Below are positions 17,903 through 25,419 of a stretch of DNA of 37,735 nt, in pieces. The stretch is from positions 1 through 37,735 of the forward strand of contig JAFTUO010000004.1 of assembly GCA_017466215.1 (NCBI GenBank). The letters are read 5' to 3'. This stretch comes from Oscillospiraceae bacterium. GTDB taxonomy: Bacteria; Bacillota; Clostridia; Oscillospirales; Oscillospiraceae. How positions within the stretch are numbered: position 1 is the first letter of the stretch; every line of letters starts with the position of its first letter. The translations under genes and the position numbers were made by a program. The notes below the pieces were generated by a model that did no database searches, was not told the DNA's origin, and worked only from the letters and a program-made list of their open reading frames with translations.

Positions 17903-18816
17903 GTGTCATCGGGTTTGATACCAGCAATTATACCACCTCCATCGCCCATTACGACGGGGCAGAGGGTGTCAATTGTTCGCAGCTGCTGCCTGTCAAACAG
18001 GGTCAGCTGGGACTGCGTCAGTCTGATGCAGTATTTCATCATACCAAAAGCCTGCCGGAGCTTTCCGGCAGGCTGTTTTCCCTTGTAGATGCGGCTGATA
18101 TACAGGCAATTGGCGTTTCCTCCCGGCCCAGAGCCGTGGAAGGGAGCTATATGCCCTGTTTTTTGGTAGGCGTTTCCCACGCGACAATGCTCAGCGACTT
18201 GCTTCGCGTACCGCTGTTTGAGGTCTCTCACCAGCAGGGCCACGTTGCGGCATCTCTATGGAGCGCCGGCCGTATGGATCTGATGGATAAGCCGCATCTT
18301 GCCTGGCATCTGTCTGGCGGCACGACTGAGCTGCTGCTGGTAGAGCCGGAGGGTAAGAACGTCCGCTGTACCCGCATCGGCGGCACGACGGACATTTCCG
18401 CCGGTCAATTGATTGACCGCACAGGTCTTCTGCTGGAGCTGCCTTTCCCGTCGGGTAAGTATCTGGACGAACTGAGCAAAGCGGCTGTTGGCACGGAGCT
18501 TTTTAAGGTGAAATGTCCGGAAATGGAATTTTCGCTGTCCGGTCTTCAGAATAAGGTGCAGAAATTCCACGCAGGCAACAATGCCGAAACCGCGGCATAT
18601 GCACTGCGGTGCGTTGCTTATGCTGTTCGCAAGGCAACAGAGAATGCCTTGAAGCAATACCCGGGTTTAGAGGTGGTCTTTTCCGGCGGCGTAGCCTCCA
18701 ATTCCTTGCTTCGCGAGGAGCTGAAGGATCTGAATCCCGTTTTCTGCGAGCCGAAATATTCCACCGATAATGCGATGGGCGTAGCCGTACTTACACACCG
18801 TCTTGCGGAGGTGTAA
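17899..18816 (+). CDS. TsaD/Kae1-family paralogue (peptidase M22-like)
   Basis: This encodes a 305-residue protein of the ASKHA-fold TsaD family, whose canonical member adds threonylcarbamoyl to A37 of ANN-decoding tRNAs. The metal ligands are kept: His111 and His115 in SHQQGH and Asp290 in STDNAMG, as are the N-terminal GFDTSNYTTS and FSGGVASN. It is shorter than canonical TsaD (about 340) and lies apart from tsaB/tsaE, so I regard it as a paralogue with an unknown substrate rather than tsaD. It overlaps nusB by four bases and contains the binding site for xseA near its end. Confidence 0.8.
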   Translation: MSVIGFDTSNYTTSIAHYDGAEGVNCSQLLPVKQGQLGLRQSDAVFHHTKSLPELSGRLFSLVDAADIQAIGVSSRPRAVEGSYMPCFLVGVSHATMLSDLLRVPLFEVSHQQGHVAASLWSAGRMDLMDKPHLAWHLSGGTTELLLVEPEGKNVRCTRIGGTTDISAGQLIDRTGLLLELPFPSGKYLDELSKAAVGTELFKVKCPEMEFSLSGLQNKVQKFHAGNNAETAAYALRCVAYAVRKATENALKQYPGLEVVFSGGVASNSLLREELKDLNPVFCEPKYSTDNAMGVAVLTHRLAEV

Positions 18817-18817
18817 T

Positions 18818-20011
18818 ATGGAGCAAAAGATCCTATCCATCACCCAGATCAACGAATATATCCGCGCCAGAATGGATGCAGATCCCATGCTGGCCAGCAT
18901 TGCCGTCCGGGGTGAGATCAGTAACTATAAGCTGTATCCTTCCGGCCATCACTACTTCACCTTGAAGGATGAGGGCGGTGCGCTGAAGTGCGTTATGTTC
19001 AAGGGCAATGCATTTAAGCTTCGCTTCCGTCCGGAAAACGGAATGAAGGTCATCGCTCTGGGCAAGATCTCTGTATTTCCCAGAGATGGCGCGTATCAGC
19101 TGTACGTCAGCGCGATGACGGTGGATGGCGTGGGCGATCTTCACGCTGCCTTCGAGCAGCTGAAAGCCAAGCTGGCCGCCGAGGGGCTTTTTGACCCGGC
19201 GCACAAGAAGTCGCTGCCAAAATATCCCGGCACCATCGGCATCATCACCAGCTCTGCCGGCGCGGCGGTCCACGATATGCTGCGTATTCTGCGAAAGCGC
19301 TATCCGCTGACAAGGGCCGTTTTGCTGCCGGTTCGGGTGCAAGGCGTGGAAGCGCCACCGGAAATTGCGGCTGCTATCCGCTATGCAAACTATTATAAGC
19401 TGGCAGATCTGCTGATCGTGGGCCGCGGCGGCGGCTCTATCGAGGATCTGTGGGCGTTTAACGACGAGATCGTGGCACGAGCCATCTATGATTCCAAAAT
19501 TCCGGTTATCTCCGCTGTAGGACACGAGCCGGATGTAACCATATCTGATTTTGTAGCCGATTTGCGGGCCGCCACGCCGTCCAACGCGGCAGAATTGGCC
19601 GTTCCTGACCAGGATGCTCTTCGCCAGACGCTGGACAGTATGTCCTCTGCAATGGCTACAGCCTTGCAGCGGCAGGTAAAGAGCGCAAAGCAGCACCTGC
19701 ATACACTATCTTCCAGCCCCGCCCTTTGCTCACCAACGGGCTATCTGGATCAGAAGCGTAAGGATACGGTGCTGCTAAGTAACCGCCTTGTTTCGGCGCA
19801 TATCCGGTGTGTTGAGCGGAAAAAGCGCCATTTTGTGGAGCTGACCGCCAAACTGGATGCCATGAGCCCGCTGAAGGTACTGACCCGCGGCTATGCCATC
19901 ACCCAGCTGGAAAGCGGCGATGTACTCCGGTCTGTAGAGCAGGTAAACCCTGACGACAAGATCGTCATTTCCGTCAGCGACGGTAAGATCAATGCCATCG
20001 TAACTGAATGA
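18818..20011 (+). CDS. xseA: exodeoxyribonuclease VII large subunit
   Basis: This encodes a 397-residue catalytic subunit of exonuclease VII, which cuts single-stranded DNA from both ends. An N-terminal OB-fold (about residues 5-100) precedes the nuclease domain with ITSSAGAAVHDML, GRGGGSIEDLWAFNDE and SAVGHEPD, and then a coiled-coil tail. GGAGGTG lies upstream of the ATG at 18818, which is preferred over an in-frame start at 18803. xseB follows after 14 bases. Confidence 0.96.
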   Translation: MEQKILSITQINEYIRARMDADPMLASIAVRGEISNYKLYPSGHHYFTLKDEGGALKCVMFKGNAFKLRFRPENGMKVIALGKISVFPRDGAYQLYVSAMTVDGVGDLHAAFEQLKAKLAAEGLFDPAHKKSLPKYPGTIGIITSSAGAAVHDMLRILRKRYPLTRAVLLPVRVQGVEAPPEIAAAIRYANYYKLADLLIVGRGGGSIEDLWAFNDEIVARAIYDSKIPVISAVGHEPDVTISDFVADLRAATPSNAAELAVPDQDALRQTLDSMSSAMATALQRQVKSAKQHLHTLSSSPALCSPTGYLDQKRKDTVLLSNRLVSAHIRCVERKKRHFVELTAKLDAMSPLKVLTRGYAITQLESGDVLRSVEQVNPDDKIVISVSDGKINAIVTE

Positions 20012-20025
20012 AAGGGGAACTCCCA

Positions 20026-20259
20026 ATGAATGAGAAGAATATGACCTTTGAACAGTCGATGCAGCGCCTGGAGCAGATCGTCCGGGCAATGGAACGCGGC
20101 GACGTGGCGCTGGACGAGAGCTTAAAGCTGTTCCAGGAGGGCACTGCGCTGGTCAGAAGCTGTGGAAAGCTTTTGGACGATGCGGAGCTTCAGATCAAGA
20201 AAGTAACCGCAGCGGCCGACGGAAGCCCCCAGATGGAGGATTTTGCAGATGAAGCTTAA
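20026..20259 (+). CDS. xseB: exodeoxyribonuclease VII small subunit
   Basis: This encodes a 77-residue helical-hairpin subunit that wraps the XseA stalk. TFEQSMQRLEQIVRAMERGD and LDESLKLFQEGT are the family core. AAAGGGGA precedes the ATG at 20026, which is preferred to the earlier in-frame start overlapping xseA. The end overlaps ispA by 11 bases. Confidence 0.95.
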   Translation: MNEKNMTFEQSMQRLEQIVRAMERGDVALDESLKLFQEGTALVRSCGKLLDDAELQIKKVTAAADGSPQMEDFADEA

Positions 20260-21124
20260 CGAACAGACTGCGCTGTACCGCGAATATATCGAAAAATATC
20301 TGGCCGATTGGTACGAAAGATTTCACGACGAGCCGCAAAATTCCCTTTTTGAAGCGATGGAATATAGCCTTCTGGCAGGCGGCAAGCGCTTGCGGCCCAT
20401 TCTTGCCTTTGAATTCTGCCGCATCTGCGGCGCCGACTGGAAAATGGCAGCGCCCTTTGCGGCGGCTGTGGAGATGATCCATACTTACAGTCTGATCCAC
20501 GATGATCTTCCCAGTATGGATAATGACGATCTTCGCCGGGGAAGACCCACCAATCACAAGGTCTATGGCGAAGCGATGGCGATCCTTGCTGGCGATGCAC
20601 TGCTGACGGACGCCTTTGCTGTCGCTTCTACCGCGCAGCTGGCGCAGCCACAGGATATGGCCTTTGTCATCAGCGTACTCAGCGAATGCGCAGGCTCTCT
20701 GGGTATGGTGGGCGGCCAGGTGCTGGATATTCGCAGCGAGGAGCGGGAATGCACAGAGGAGGAGATCCTCAACATTCAGTCCCGTAAGACCGGCGCTCTG
20801 ATCAATGCCGCCTGCGTCCTGGGCGTGATCGCCGCCGGCGGTACGGAGGAGCAGATTGACGCCGCCGCCAGCTTTGCCGGCGCGCTGGGCATTGCATTCC
20901 AGATCCGGGACGATATGCTGGATGTCATCGGCACAAAGGATGAGATGGGCAAGGGCGTGGGCACAGACGAGGTCAAGAACACCTTTGTCCGGCTCTACGG
21001 CCTGGAAAAATGTGAAGAACTGGTGCAAAGGTATACGGATGCCGCGCTGTCAGCGCTGGATGCATTTGAAGATCCCGGCATACTCCCGGAGCTTGCTGCC
21101 AGTCTGACCGCCAGAAGGAACTGA
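20249..21124 (+). CDS. ispA: polyprenyl synthetase, farnesyl diphosphate synthase type
   Basis: This encodes a 291-residue prenyl transferase that joins isopentenyl units to make farnesyl (or geranylgeranyl) diphosphate, the precursor of undecaprenyl carriers. Both aspartate-rich motifs are present: DDLPSMDNDD for the first and DDMLDVIG for the second, with GGKRLRP near the start. GGAGGA eight bases before the ATG fixes the start inside xseB. In organisms with OLE RNA this gene usually sits just before ole-oapA-dxs; here the next operon member is about 8 kb away. Confidence 0.94.
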   Translation: MKLNEQTALYREYIEKYLADWYERFHDEPQNSLFEAMEYSLLAGGKRLRPILAFEFCRICGADWKMAAPFAAAVEMIHTYSLIHDDLPSMDNDDLRRGRPTNHKVYGEAMAILAGDALLTDAFAVASTAQLAQPQDMAFVISVLSECAGSLGMVGGQVLDIRSEERECTEEEILNIQSRKTGALINAACVLGVIAAGGTEEQIDAAASFAGALGIAFQIRDDMLDVIGTKDEMGKGVGTDEVKNTFVRLYGLEKCEELVQRYTDAALSALDAFEDPGILPELAASLTARRN

Positions 21125-21137
21125 GAGGAGTGGGATA

Positions 21138-21677
21138 ATGCGACAGTATAACCGCTATGTTATGAATCCCGACGGAAAGTGGACAAAGGCTTCTGTGCTT
21201 TGTATGGCCGGTGCGCTGTTTACCCTGGCCGTGTATTATTTTGGCTTCCGGGGTCTGGTTTCGGTCGGTTTTCTGGAGGCAGTGTTCTGTCTGTTCCTGC
21301 CGCTGATCCTGATGGTGGCATATATCGCGCTGATCCACTTTATGAAATGGAATGCACCGGGCTTATTTGCCATTATGGGATTGCTTTTCTGCATTTTCCT
21401 GTTCTTCGGCACATTCGGCTCGGGAAATGTACTGCGGATCATTCTTGGCGTTGTGTGGTATCCGCTGTCCGCGCTGGCCCTGGTGGCCTGTGCAGGTGGA
21501 TATCTGCCGGGAAAGCAGCCTGCAGTTTTCGTATTTCCCATTGCGATCTTCTTCCGCTTGATCGTTTTCGGGCTTGGAAACGGATTGGTATTGTTTGTTA
21601 ATGACCTCTCCGCTGCGCTGACGCTTGCAGCGCTCGGCTGTCTGATGATGAGCTTTGAAAGCAAGAAGGTAAGATAA
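21138..21677 (+). CDS. hypothetical membrane protein
   Basis: This encodes a 179-residue, very hydrophobic protein with about six predicted membrane helices and a short basic C-terminus. I do not recognise the family. GAGAGGAGTGGG precedes the ATG 13 bases after ispA, and a terminator follows at once, so it is the last gene of the asp23-nusB-xse-ispA transcript. Confidence 0.75.
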   Translation: MRQYNRYVMNPDGKWTKASVLCMAGALFTLAVYYFGFRGLVSVGFLEAVFCLFLPLILMVAYIALIHFMKWNAPGLFAIMGLLFCIFLFFGTFGSGNVLRIILGVVWYPLSALALVACAGGYLPGKQPAVFVFPIAIFFRLIVFGLGNGLVLFVNDLSAALTLAALGCLMMSFESKKVR

Positions 21678-21681
21678 TAAA

Positions 21682-21719
21682 AAGATCCCGAAATGGTTAA
21701 CATTTCGGGATCTTATATT
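21682..21719. terminator. bidirectional terminator after the ispA operon
   Basis: A 14-bp perfect stem (AAGATCCCGAAATG and complement, loop GTTAA) has an A run before it and a T/A tract after it, so it works in both directions. The plus-strand operon and the minus-strand kinase-like gene converge here. Confidence 0.87.
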
Positions 21720-22320
21720 ATTCCTTAACCAGGGAGACGATAATATCTGCCGCCTCTTCAATGCCGATCTTGCCGGTGTTCAGGCAGATGTCGTAATTCT
21801 CTGCAGCGCCCCAGGTGCGGCCGGTATAGTGCTGGTAGTTCAGCGCGCGGCGCTTATCTTTCTCCTGGAGGCGGGTCTGAGGACTCTTCTCAGATTCACC
21901 GTAGAGCCGCACGATGCGGTCTGCCCGCTGCTCCATATCTGCGTGGATATAGGCGTGAAGAGCATCAGGTCTGTCCTTGAGGATGTAATCCGCATTTCTG
22001 CCTACGATAACGCAAGGGCCGGCCTCTGCCAGCTGGATGATCGTGCTGCACTGGATGTGCCACAGAAAATCTGCAGTAGACATACCATTCATCACGCCCG
22101 GTACGCCCTGCGGCGCAAAGGCGTAGGAGAACATTGTTTTGCCCGGTGCGTGTTCACCGTGCTCCTCCACAAATTTGGGAGCAAAGCCGGATTCCAGGGA
22201 GATCTGCTCTACAAGCTCCTTATCATAAAAGGGAATGCCGAGCTTTTCTGCAACCATACGGCCAACCGTGCGACCGCCGCTGCCAAATTGACGACTGATG
22301 GTAATGATGTTCTTTTTCAT
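21718..22320 (-). CDS. cytidylate kinase-like family protein
   Basis: This encodes a 200-residue P-loop protein of the cytidylate-kinase-like family (AAA_26-type) common in Clostridia. The start MKKNIITISRQFGSGG contains the nucleotide-binding loop, and VIVGRNADYIL is characteristic. It lacks the CMP-binding insertion of true Cmk, so the substrate is unknown. The ATG at 22320 has GGAGGT six bases upstream; an ATG at 22326 directly abuts that site and is rejected. A strong promoter of its own lies upstream. Confidence 0.85.
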   Translation of the reverse strand: MKKNIITISRQFGSGGRTVGRMVAEKLGIPFYDKELVEQISLESGFAPKFVEEHGEHAPGKTMFSYAFAPQGVPGVMNGMSTADFLWHIQCSTIIQLAEAGPCVIVGRNADYILKDRPDALHAYIHADMEQRADRIVRLYGESEKSPQTRLQEKDKRRALNYQHYTGRTWGAAENYDICLNTGKIGIEEAADIIVSLVKE

Positions 22321-22351
22321 AGCCATACCTCCAATTTATGATTCTGATATC

Positions 22352-22380
22352 AGTATACCATCCGTGCCGAATCTTGTCAA
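22352..22380 (-). promoter_or_regulatory. sigma-A promoter for the cytidylate kinase-like gene
   Basis: Minus strand: perfect -35 TTGACA (22375-22380), 17-bp spacer, extended -10 TGG then TATACT (22352-22357). The -35 overlaps the 3' end of the upstream hydrolase gene. Confidence 0.87.
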
Positions 22381-23300
22381 ATGACCTGCTGGAGAAATTT
22401 TAGGCAAATTTCCTCGTACCGCACGTGGTCGGTGATATAGCTAAGACCGTGGCCGGCATCCTGGAATATATGAAGTTGGGCGTGATCGGCACAGTTTTCG
22501 TAGATCTGCTTGCTCATTTCGCAGGGGACGAAGCGATCGTCTCCGCCGTGGATCAACAGGATCGGTATATTCGTGTTTTTAACTGCGGATACAGCGTCGC
22601 AGCTATTGAGAATAAAACCGCCAAAAACGAAAGCGCCCAGCCACAGAAACGGATAGGCCAGGGGAGGGGGATAGCCCACATCCTTACAGACCTTGCGGAT
22701 GATCGCCGACGGTGAGGAATAGGCGCAATCTGCCATAATGCCGCGGACATTTTTTGGCAGCTGCAGCGATGCGCTCATTAAAACTGTAGCAGCACCCATC
22801 GAAATACCGCTGAGAATAATGGGCGTTTCCGCACCAAGACGCCGGCGTACATATTCGATCCATTTCAGACAGTCATACCGCTCCCGGATGCCGAAGCTGA
22901 TCACTCTGCCACCGCTGGTGCCGTGGGCCCGTTGGTCTACCGCCAGGACGTTATAGCCCAGCTTCAGACCCAGTGCAAATCCACCGGCGCAATCCCGCAG
23001 GGTAGGACTGCGATAGCCGTGAAATACAATGATCACCGGTGCGTCCTTGACAACATCATAGAATCTTCCGTGGAGGGTCAGACCGTCGTAGGATGAGATG
23101 TAGACATCCTCGCACTGGGTTTGCTCCATAATGCGGGTGCTTCTGTCCATTAAGTGCTGAACAGCCTGAAATTGCGGTCTGTTCACCTGCTCATAAGGAT
23201 CTTCAAAGTGATCTTTCGCCACGTGAAAGCAAATTTTGTAGGTATATCGGCTCAAAAGCAGTATCACGATCAGCACCGCACCGCAAATGATCCAAGGCAT
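22377..23300 (-). CDS. membrane-anchored alpha/beta hydrolase
   Basis: This encodes a 307-residue alpha/beta hydrolase with one N-terminal membrane helix (residues 3-18). The nucleophile elbow GISMGA (Ser167), an acidic residue in HGGDDRFVP (about Asp254/255) and His284 in DAGHGLS form the expected triad. HGYRSPT forms the oxyanion region. Members act on esters, acyl groups or peptides, and the substrate cannot be inferred. AAAGGAGTG precedes the ATG. It is transcribed away from the PHP gene. Confidence 0.87.
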   Translation of the reverse strand: MPWIICGAVLIVILLLSRYTYKICFHVAKDHFEDPYEQVNRPQFQAVQHLMDRSTRIMEQTQCEDVYISSYDGLTLHGRFYDVVKDAPVIIVFHGYRSPTLRDCAGGFALGLKLGYNVLAVDQRAHGTSGGRVISFGIRERYDCLKWIEYVRRRLGAETPIILSGISMGAATVLMSASLQLPKNVRGIMADCAYSSPSAIIRKVCKDVGYPPPLAYPFLWLGAFVFGGFILNSCDAVSAVKNTNIPILLIHGGDDRFVPCEMSKQIYENCADHAQLHIFQDAGHGLSYITDHVRYEEICLKFLQQVI

Positions 23301-23329
23301 ATGACCACTCCTTTCTGCTTGATATTATT

Positions 23330-23358
23330 ACTATATTGCCAACAAGCCGATTCTTCAA
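23330..23358 (-). promoter_or_regulatory. probable promoter for the hydrolase gene
   Basis: Minus strand: -35 TTGAAG (23353-23358), 17-bp spacer, -10 TATAGT (23330-23335). Confidence 0.55.
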
Positions 23359-23415
23359 TACCAAAATTCATTGACACCGTGAAAAATTTGGGTTATTTTG
23401 AAGAGGGGTGATCCT

Positions 23416-24108
23416 ATGTACTACTATGAGACCCATCTGCATACCGCGCCCGCCAGTGGTTGCGCCAGATGGAGCGCAGCCGATGCTGTCAGATACTTCA
23501 AAGCTGCCGGTTATGCAGGAATCTTCATCACGAATCATTTCTTAGATGACGATATTCCCGAGCTTCGTGCGCTGCCGTATGCGCAGCAGATCGAGCTGTA
23601 TTTTGCTGACTACGAAGAAGGTCTGCGTGCCGGCAGGGAAGTGGGTCTGGCTGTTTTCAGCGGTGTGGAACTGTCTTACAAGAAAACAGATTTCCTTATC
23701 TACGGTCTGAGCAAGGAATGGTATCTCGCTCATCCCGAGATCGACGGGATGGCTGTTAAGGACTTTCTGGCGCTGGCGCAGCGTGAGGGCGCGCTGGTGA
23801 TCCACGCCCATCCGTTCCGGGAGGCCGGATCTATCGACCATATTCGTCTGTACCCCCGCAGCGTCCACGGCGTGGAAATTTATAACGCCAACCGCTCTGC
23901 ATTTGAGAACGAAATGGCGCAAAATTATGCCCGTAATTACGGCTTGCTGCCATTTGCCGGCAGCGATATCCACGGCAAGGAATCTCACGGCCAGCGCGGC
24001 GGTATGTGCTGCGAAACGCCCATCACCGACGAGCAGGACTTTGTCAAAAAAGTTCTGGCTGGGGAGATGGAGACGTTTCATAAAGAATTGAAGCCGTTTG
24101 TGAAGTAA
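23416..24108 (+). CDS. PHP domain metal-dependent phosphoesterase
   Basis: This encodes a 230-residue single PHP domain. The metal ligands are visible: ETHLHT (His7, His9), GVELSY, VIHAHPF and GSDIHG, the four canonical blocks. Stand-alone PHP proteins hydrolyse phosphate esters such as histidinol phosphate or 3',5'-nucleotide products; the substrate here is open. The ATG at 23416 with GAGGGGTGA upstream is chosen over a frame beginning at 23398. It ends about 30 bases before the duplicated tmRNA end described below. Confidence 0.88.
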   Translation: MYYYETHLHTAPASGCARWSAADAVRYFKAAGYAGIFITNHFLDDDIPELRALPYAQQIELYFADYEEGLRAGREVGLAVFSGVELSYKKTDFLIYGLSKEWYLAHPEIDGMAVKDFLALAQREGALVIHAHPFREAGSIDHIRLYPRSVHGVEIYNANRSAFENEMAQNYARNYGLLPFAGSDIHGKESHGQRGGMCCETPITDEQDFVKKVLAGEMETFHKELKPFVK

Positions 24109-24136
24109 TCATAATTGACCATATTGCGCTTCGCGA

Positions 24137-24154
24137 GGAGCCGAGGGGAATTGA
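24137..24154 (+). repeat. distal att-like copy of the tmRNA 3' end
   Basis: Reads GGAGCCGAGGGGAATTGA, 17 of 18 identical to the tmRNA 3' end at 25423-25440 in the same orientation. Similarity stops on both sides. Confidence 0.7.
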
Positions 24155-24176
24155 GTTGCATCTGCGTATTGTCTTT

Positions 24177-24286
24177 ATTGACCGCATTTCACAGCCGTAC
24201 CGGCTGCGCTCCGCGGTCAATGGAATCTCCCACGGACTAACCAAGTGTCCACCGGACACTTGGTTACACCAGTGTGTGCACTGGTG
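24177..24286. other. cluster of perfect hairpins
   Basis: Three adjacent palindromic structures lie in the gene-free 200 bases after the distal repeat. First is a nested pair: ATTGACCGC (24177-24185) with 24213-24221, enclosing CAGCCG/CGGCTG (24192-24206). Second is a 13-bp perfect stem 24238-24250 with 24254-24266 (loop ACC). Third is an 8-bp stem 24267-24274 with 24279-24286 (loop TGTG). None has a T run, so these are not terminators. They could be recombinase or replication sites, or a structured RNA. Confidence 0.6.
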
Positions 24287-24311
24287 CCGTCCTTTCGATT
24301 CCACCGGCGAC

Positions 24312-24357
24312 ACAAAAATAAAAGGCCACCCCAGCCGGGGTGGCCTTTTATTTTTGT
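24312..24357. terminator. terminator for the islet genes
   Basis: A 21-bp perfect stem (24312-24332 with 24337-24357, loop AGCC) has A/T-rich outer arms, so it is symmetrical and can work in both directions. It lies just after the stop of the peptidase-like gene on the minus strand. Confidence 0.85.
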
Positions 24358-24364
24358 CAATGGG

Positions 24365-24871
24365 CTACAAAAAAGATATTTTGGGCAGTTTTGCGTATGA
24401 ATTCGAACGCTCACAATCTTCGTCGGAATAAACATCATCGAAAACTTTTATCAGTTTGTTCATCAGTTCAATAGTCATGCCCTTTAATGATGGAATATGA
24501 ATGAAAACTGTATTAGGATTTTTCTTTAGCATATGATAATATGCAGCATTACACAGATAACGGGTCGGTTTATCAGAAATAGTGTAAGAGACATCTACGC
24601 TTCCCAACATAGTTTCTAAATAATGTATGTCAAAATCCGTGCACACCATTTCAGCATTGTACTTTGCACACTTTTCGATTCGGACTTTATTGACCAGGTT
24701 CTTATCGACACCAAACATATACACTGTGCTACAATCGCCGCTGACAAATGAAATGTCTTTTTCCAATCCTTGAAAACTATTGGTTAATAAAATATACTTA
24801 GCTGCCGTTTGATCTACCAACTGAAAAGAAGTGTTGTTCTTGCCCTTGAAAGCAGTAAAAAGAATCTTCAT
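24365..24871 (-). CDS. short pyroglutamyl-peptidase I-like (peptidase C15) protein
   Basis: This encodes a 168-residue soluble protein. By eye it follows the layout of pyroglutamyl peptidase I, the cysteine peptidase that removes N-terminal pyroglutamate: MKILFTAF at the start, Glu66 in VRIEKC, Cys107 in TRYLCNAAYYH and His125 in FIHIPSL, matching the Glu-Cys-His triad in order. It is shorter than the usual 200-215 residues, and the GRxxxTPER-type region is poorly kept, so activity or specificity may differ. It overlaps the four-helix-bundle gene upstream by four bases (ATGA). Base composition is more A/T-rich than in flanking genes, consistent with transfer. Confidence 0.65.
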   Translation of the reverse strand: MKILFTAFKGKNNTSFQLVDQTAAKYILLTNSFQGLEKDISFVSGDCSTVYMFGVDKNLVNKVRIEKCAKYNAEMVCTDFDIHYLETMLGSVDVSYTISDKPTRYLCNAAYYHMLKKNPNTVFIHIPSLKGMTIELMNKLIKVFDDVYSDEDCERSNSYAKLPKISFL

Positions 24872-25215
24872 TTATTTTCCTTTGCGGTATTAAGTGATGC
24901 AATCAGCATTCTCTTGATTTCTTCTGCAAGAGAAAGGATCTCATCAAAGTTATATTCCATAAGATTTGTTCTTTTCAGAAGTGTGAGCCAATAAATACTT
25001 TCTCCCATTTCTTTAAGGGAAATATGCAGTTTTGATATAAAATCAGCCTTACTGTTACCGTAAACTGCTTCGTTAATATTTGCTCCTACACTTGTCGCAG
25101 AACGAAGCAACTGTTTTGCGATAGTTGTGTCTTTCTTTGTTTTAGAAAACTCCTCGTAAAACAAAACAACCTGTGTTGCAAAGTCAAGAGATTTATTAAG
25201 TAACGGACTGTTCAT
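24868..25215 (-). CDS. four helix bundle protein (S23/TIGR02436 family)
   Basis: This encodes a 115-residue helical protein of the family first seen in 23S rRNA intervening sequences, which also includes the Avd protein of diversity-generating retroelements. The core QLLRSATSVGANINEAVYG, then KADFISKLHISLKEMGES and YWLTLL, is diagnostic. The family forms pentameric basic barrels thought to bind nucleic acid; the cellular role of stand-alone members is unknown. No reverse transcriptase or variable repeat lies nearby, so it is not part of a DGR here. It is the first gene of a two-gene operon with the peptidase-like gene. Confidence 0.88.
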   Translation of the reverse strand: MNSPLLNKSLDFATQVVLFYEEFSKTKKDTTIAKQLLRSATSVGANINEAVYGNSKADFISKLHISLKEMGESIYWLTLLKRTNLMEYNFDEILSLAEEIKRMLIASLNTAKENK

Positions 25216-25275
25216 TTGCTATCACCTCTGCTTGAATTATATCACATTATATGACTTAATTCAATGCTTTGCGGA

Positions 25276-25375
25276 GAAAAGCTACCTTTTCTCTTCTCTT
25301 TTCTCTCTTATCTTTTCTCTGGAAACGACAATTTGAGAGAAGAGAGAAGAACGACAAGAGAAAAGTGAAAAGAAC
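25276..25375. other. strand-asymmetric pyrimidine/purine tract with AACGACAA repeats
   Basis: About 50 bases that are nearly all C/T (25284-25320) are followed by 50 nearly all A/G, able to fold imperfectly on each other. The octamer AACGACAA occurs at 25324, 25350 and 25383, and once inverted at 25405 within the terminator. No gene lies here. Confidence 0.5.
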
Positions 25376-25419
25376 AAAAAGAAACGACAATCCTCTGTCG
25401 AAAATTGTCGTTTCTTTTT
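25376..25419 (-). terminator. terminator of the tmRNA gene
   Basis: A 16-bp perfect stem (25376-25391 with 25404-25419, 12-nt loop) begins at the encoded CCA end of the tmRNA; read on the minus strand its far arm ends in CTTTTT. Confidence 0.8.

Noticed and set aside
23371-23399. Promoter TTGACA with TATTTT for the PHP gene
   Set aside because: The predicted start would fall inside the ribosome binding site at 23403-23411, so it is unlikely to be used as read.
24868-25215. Diversity-generating retroelement, because the four-helix-bundle protein resembles Avd
   Set aside because: No reverse transcriptase, template repeat or variable repeat lies nearby.
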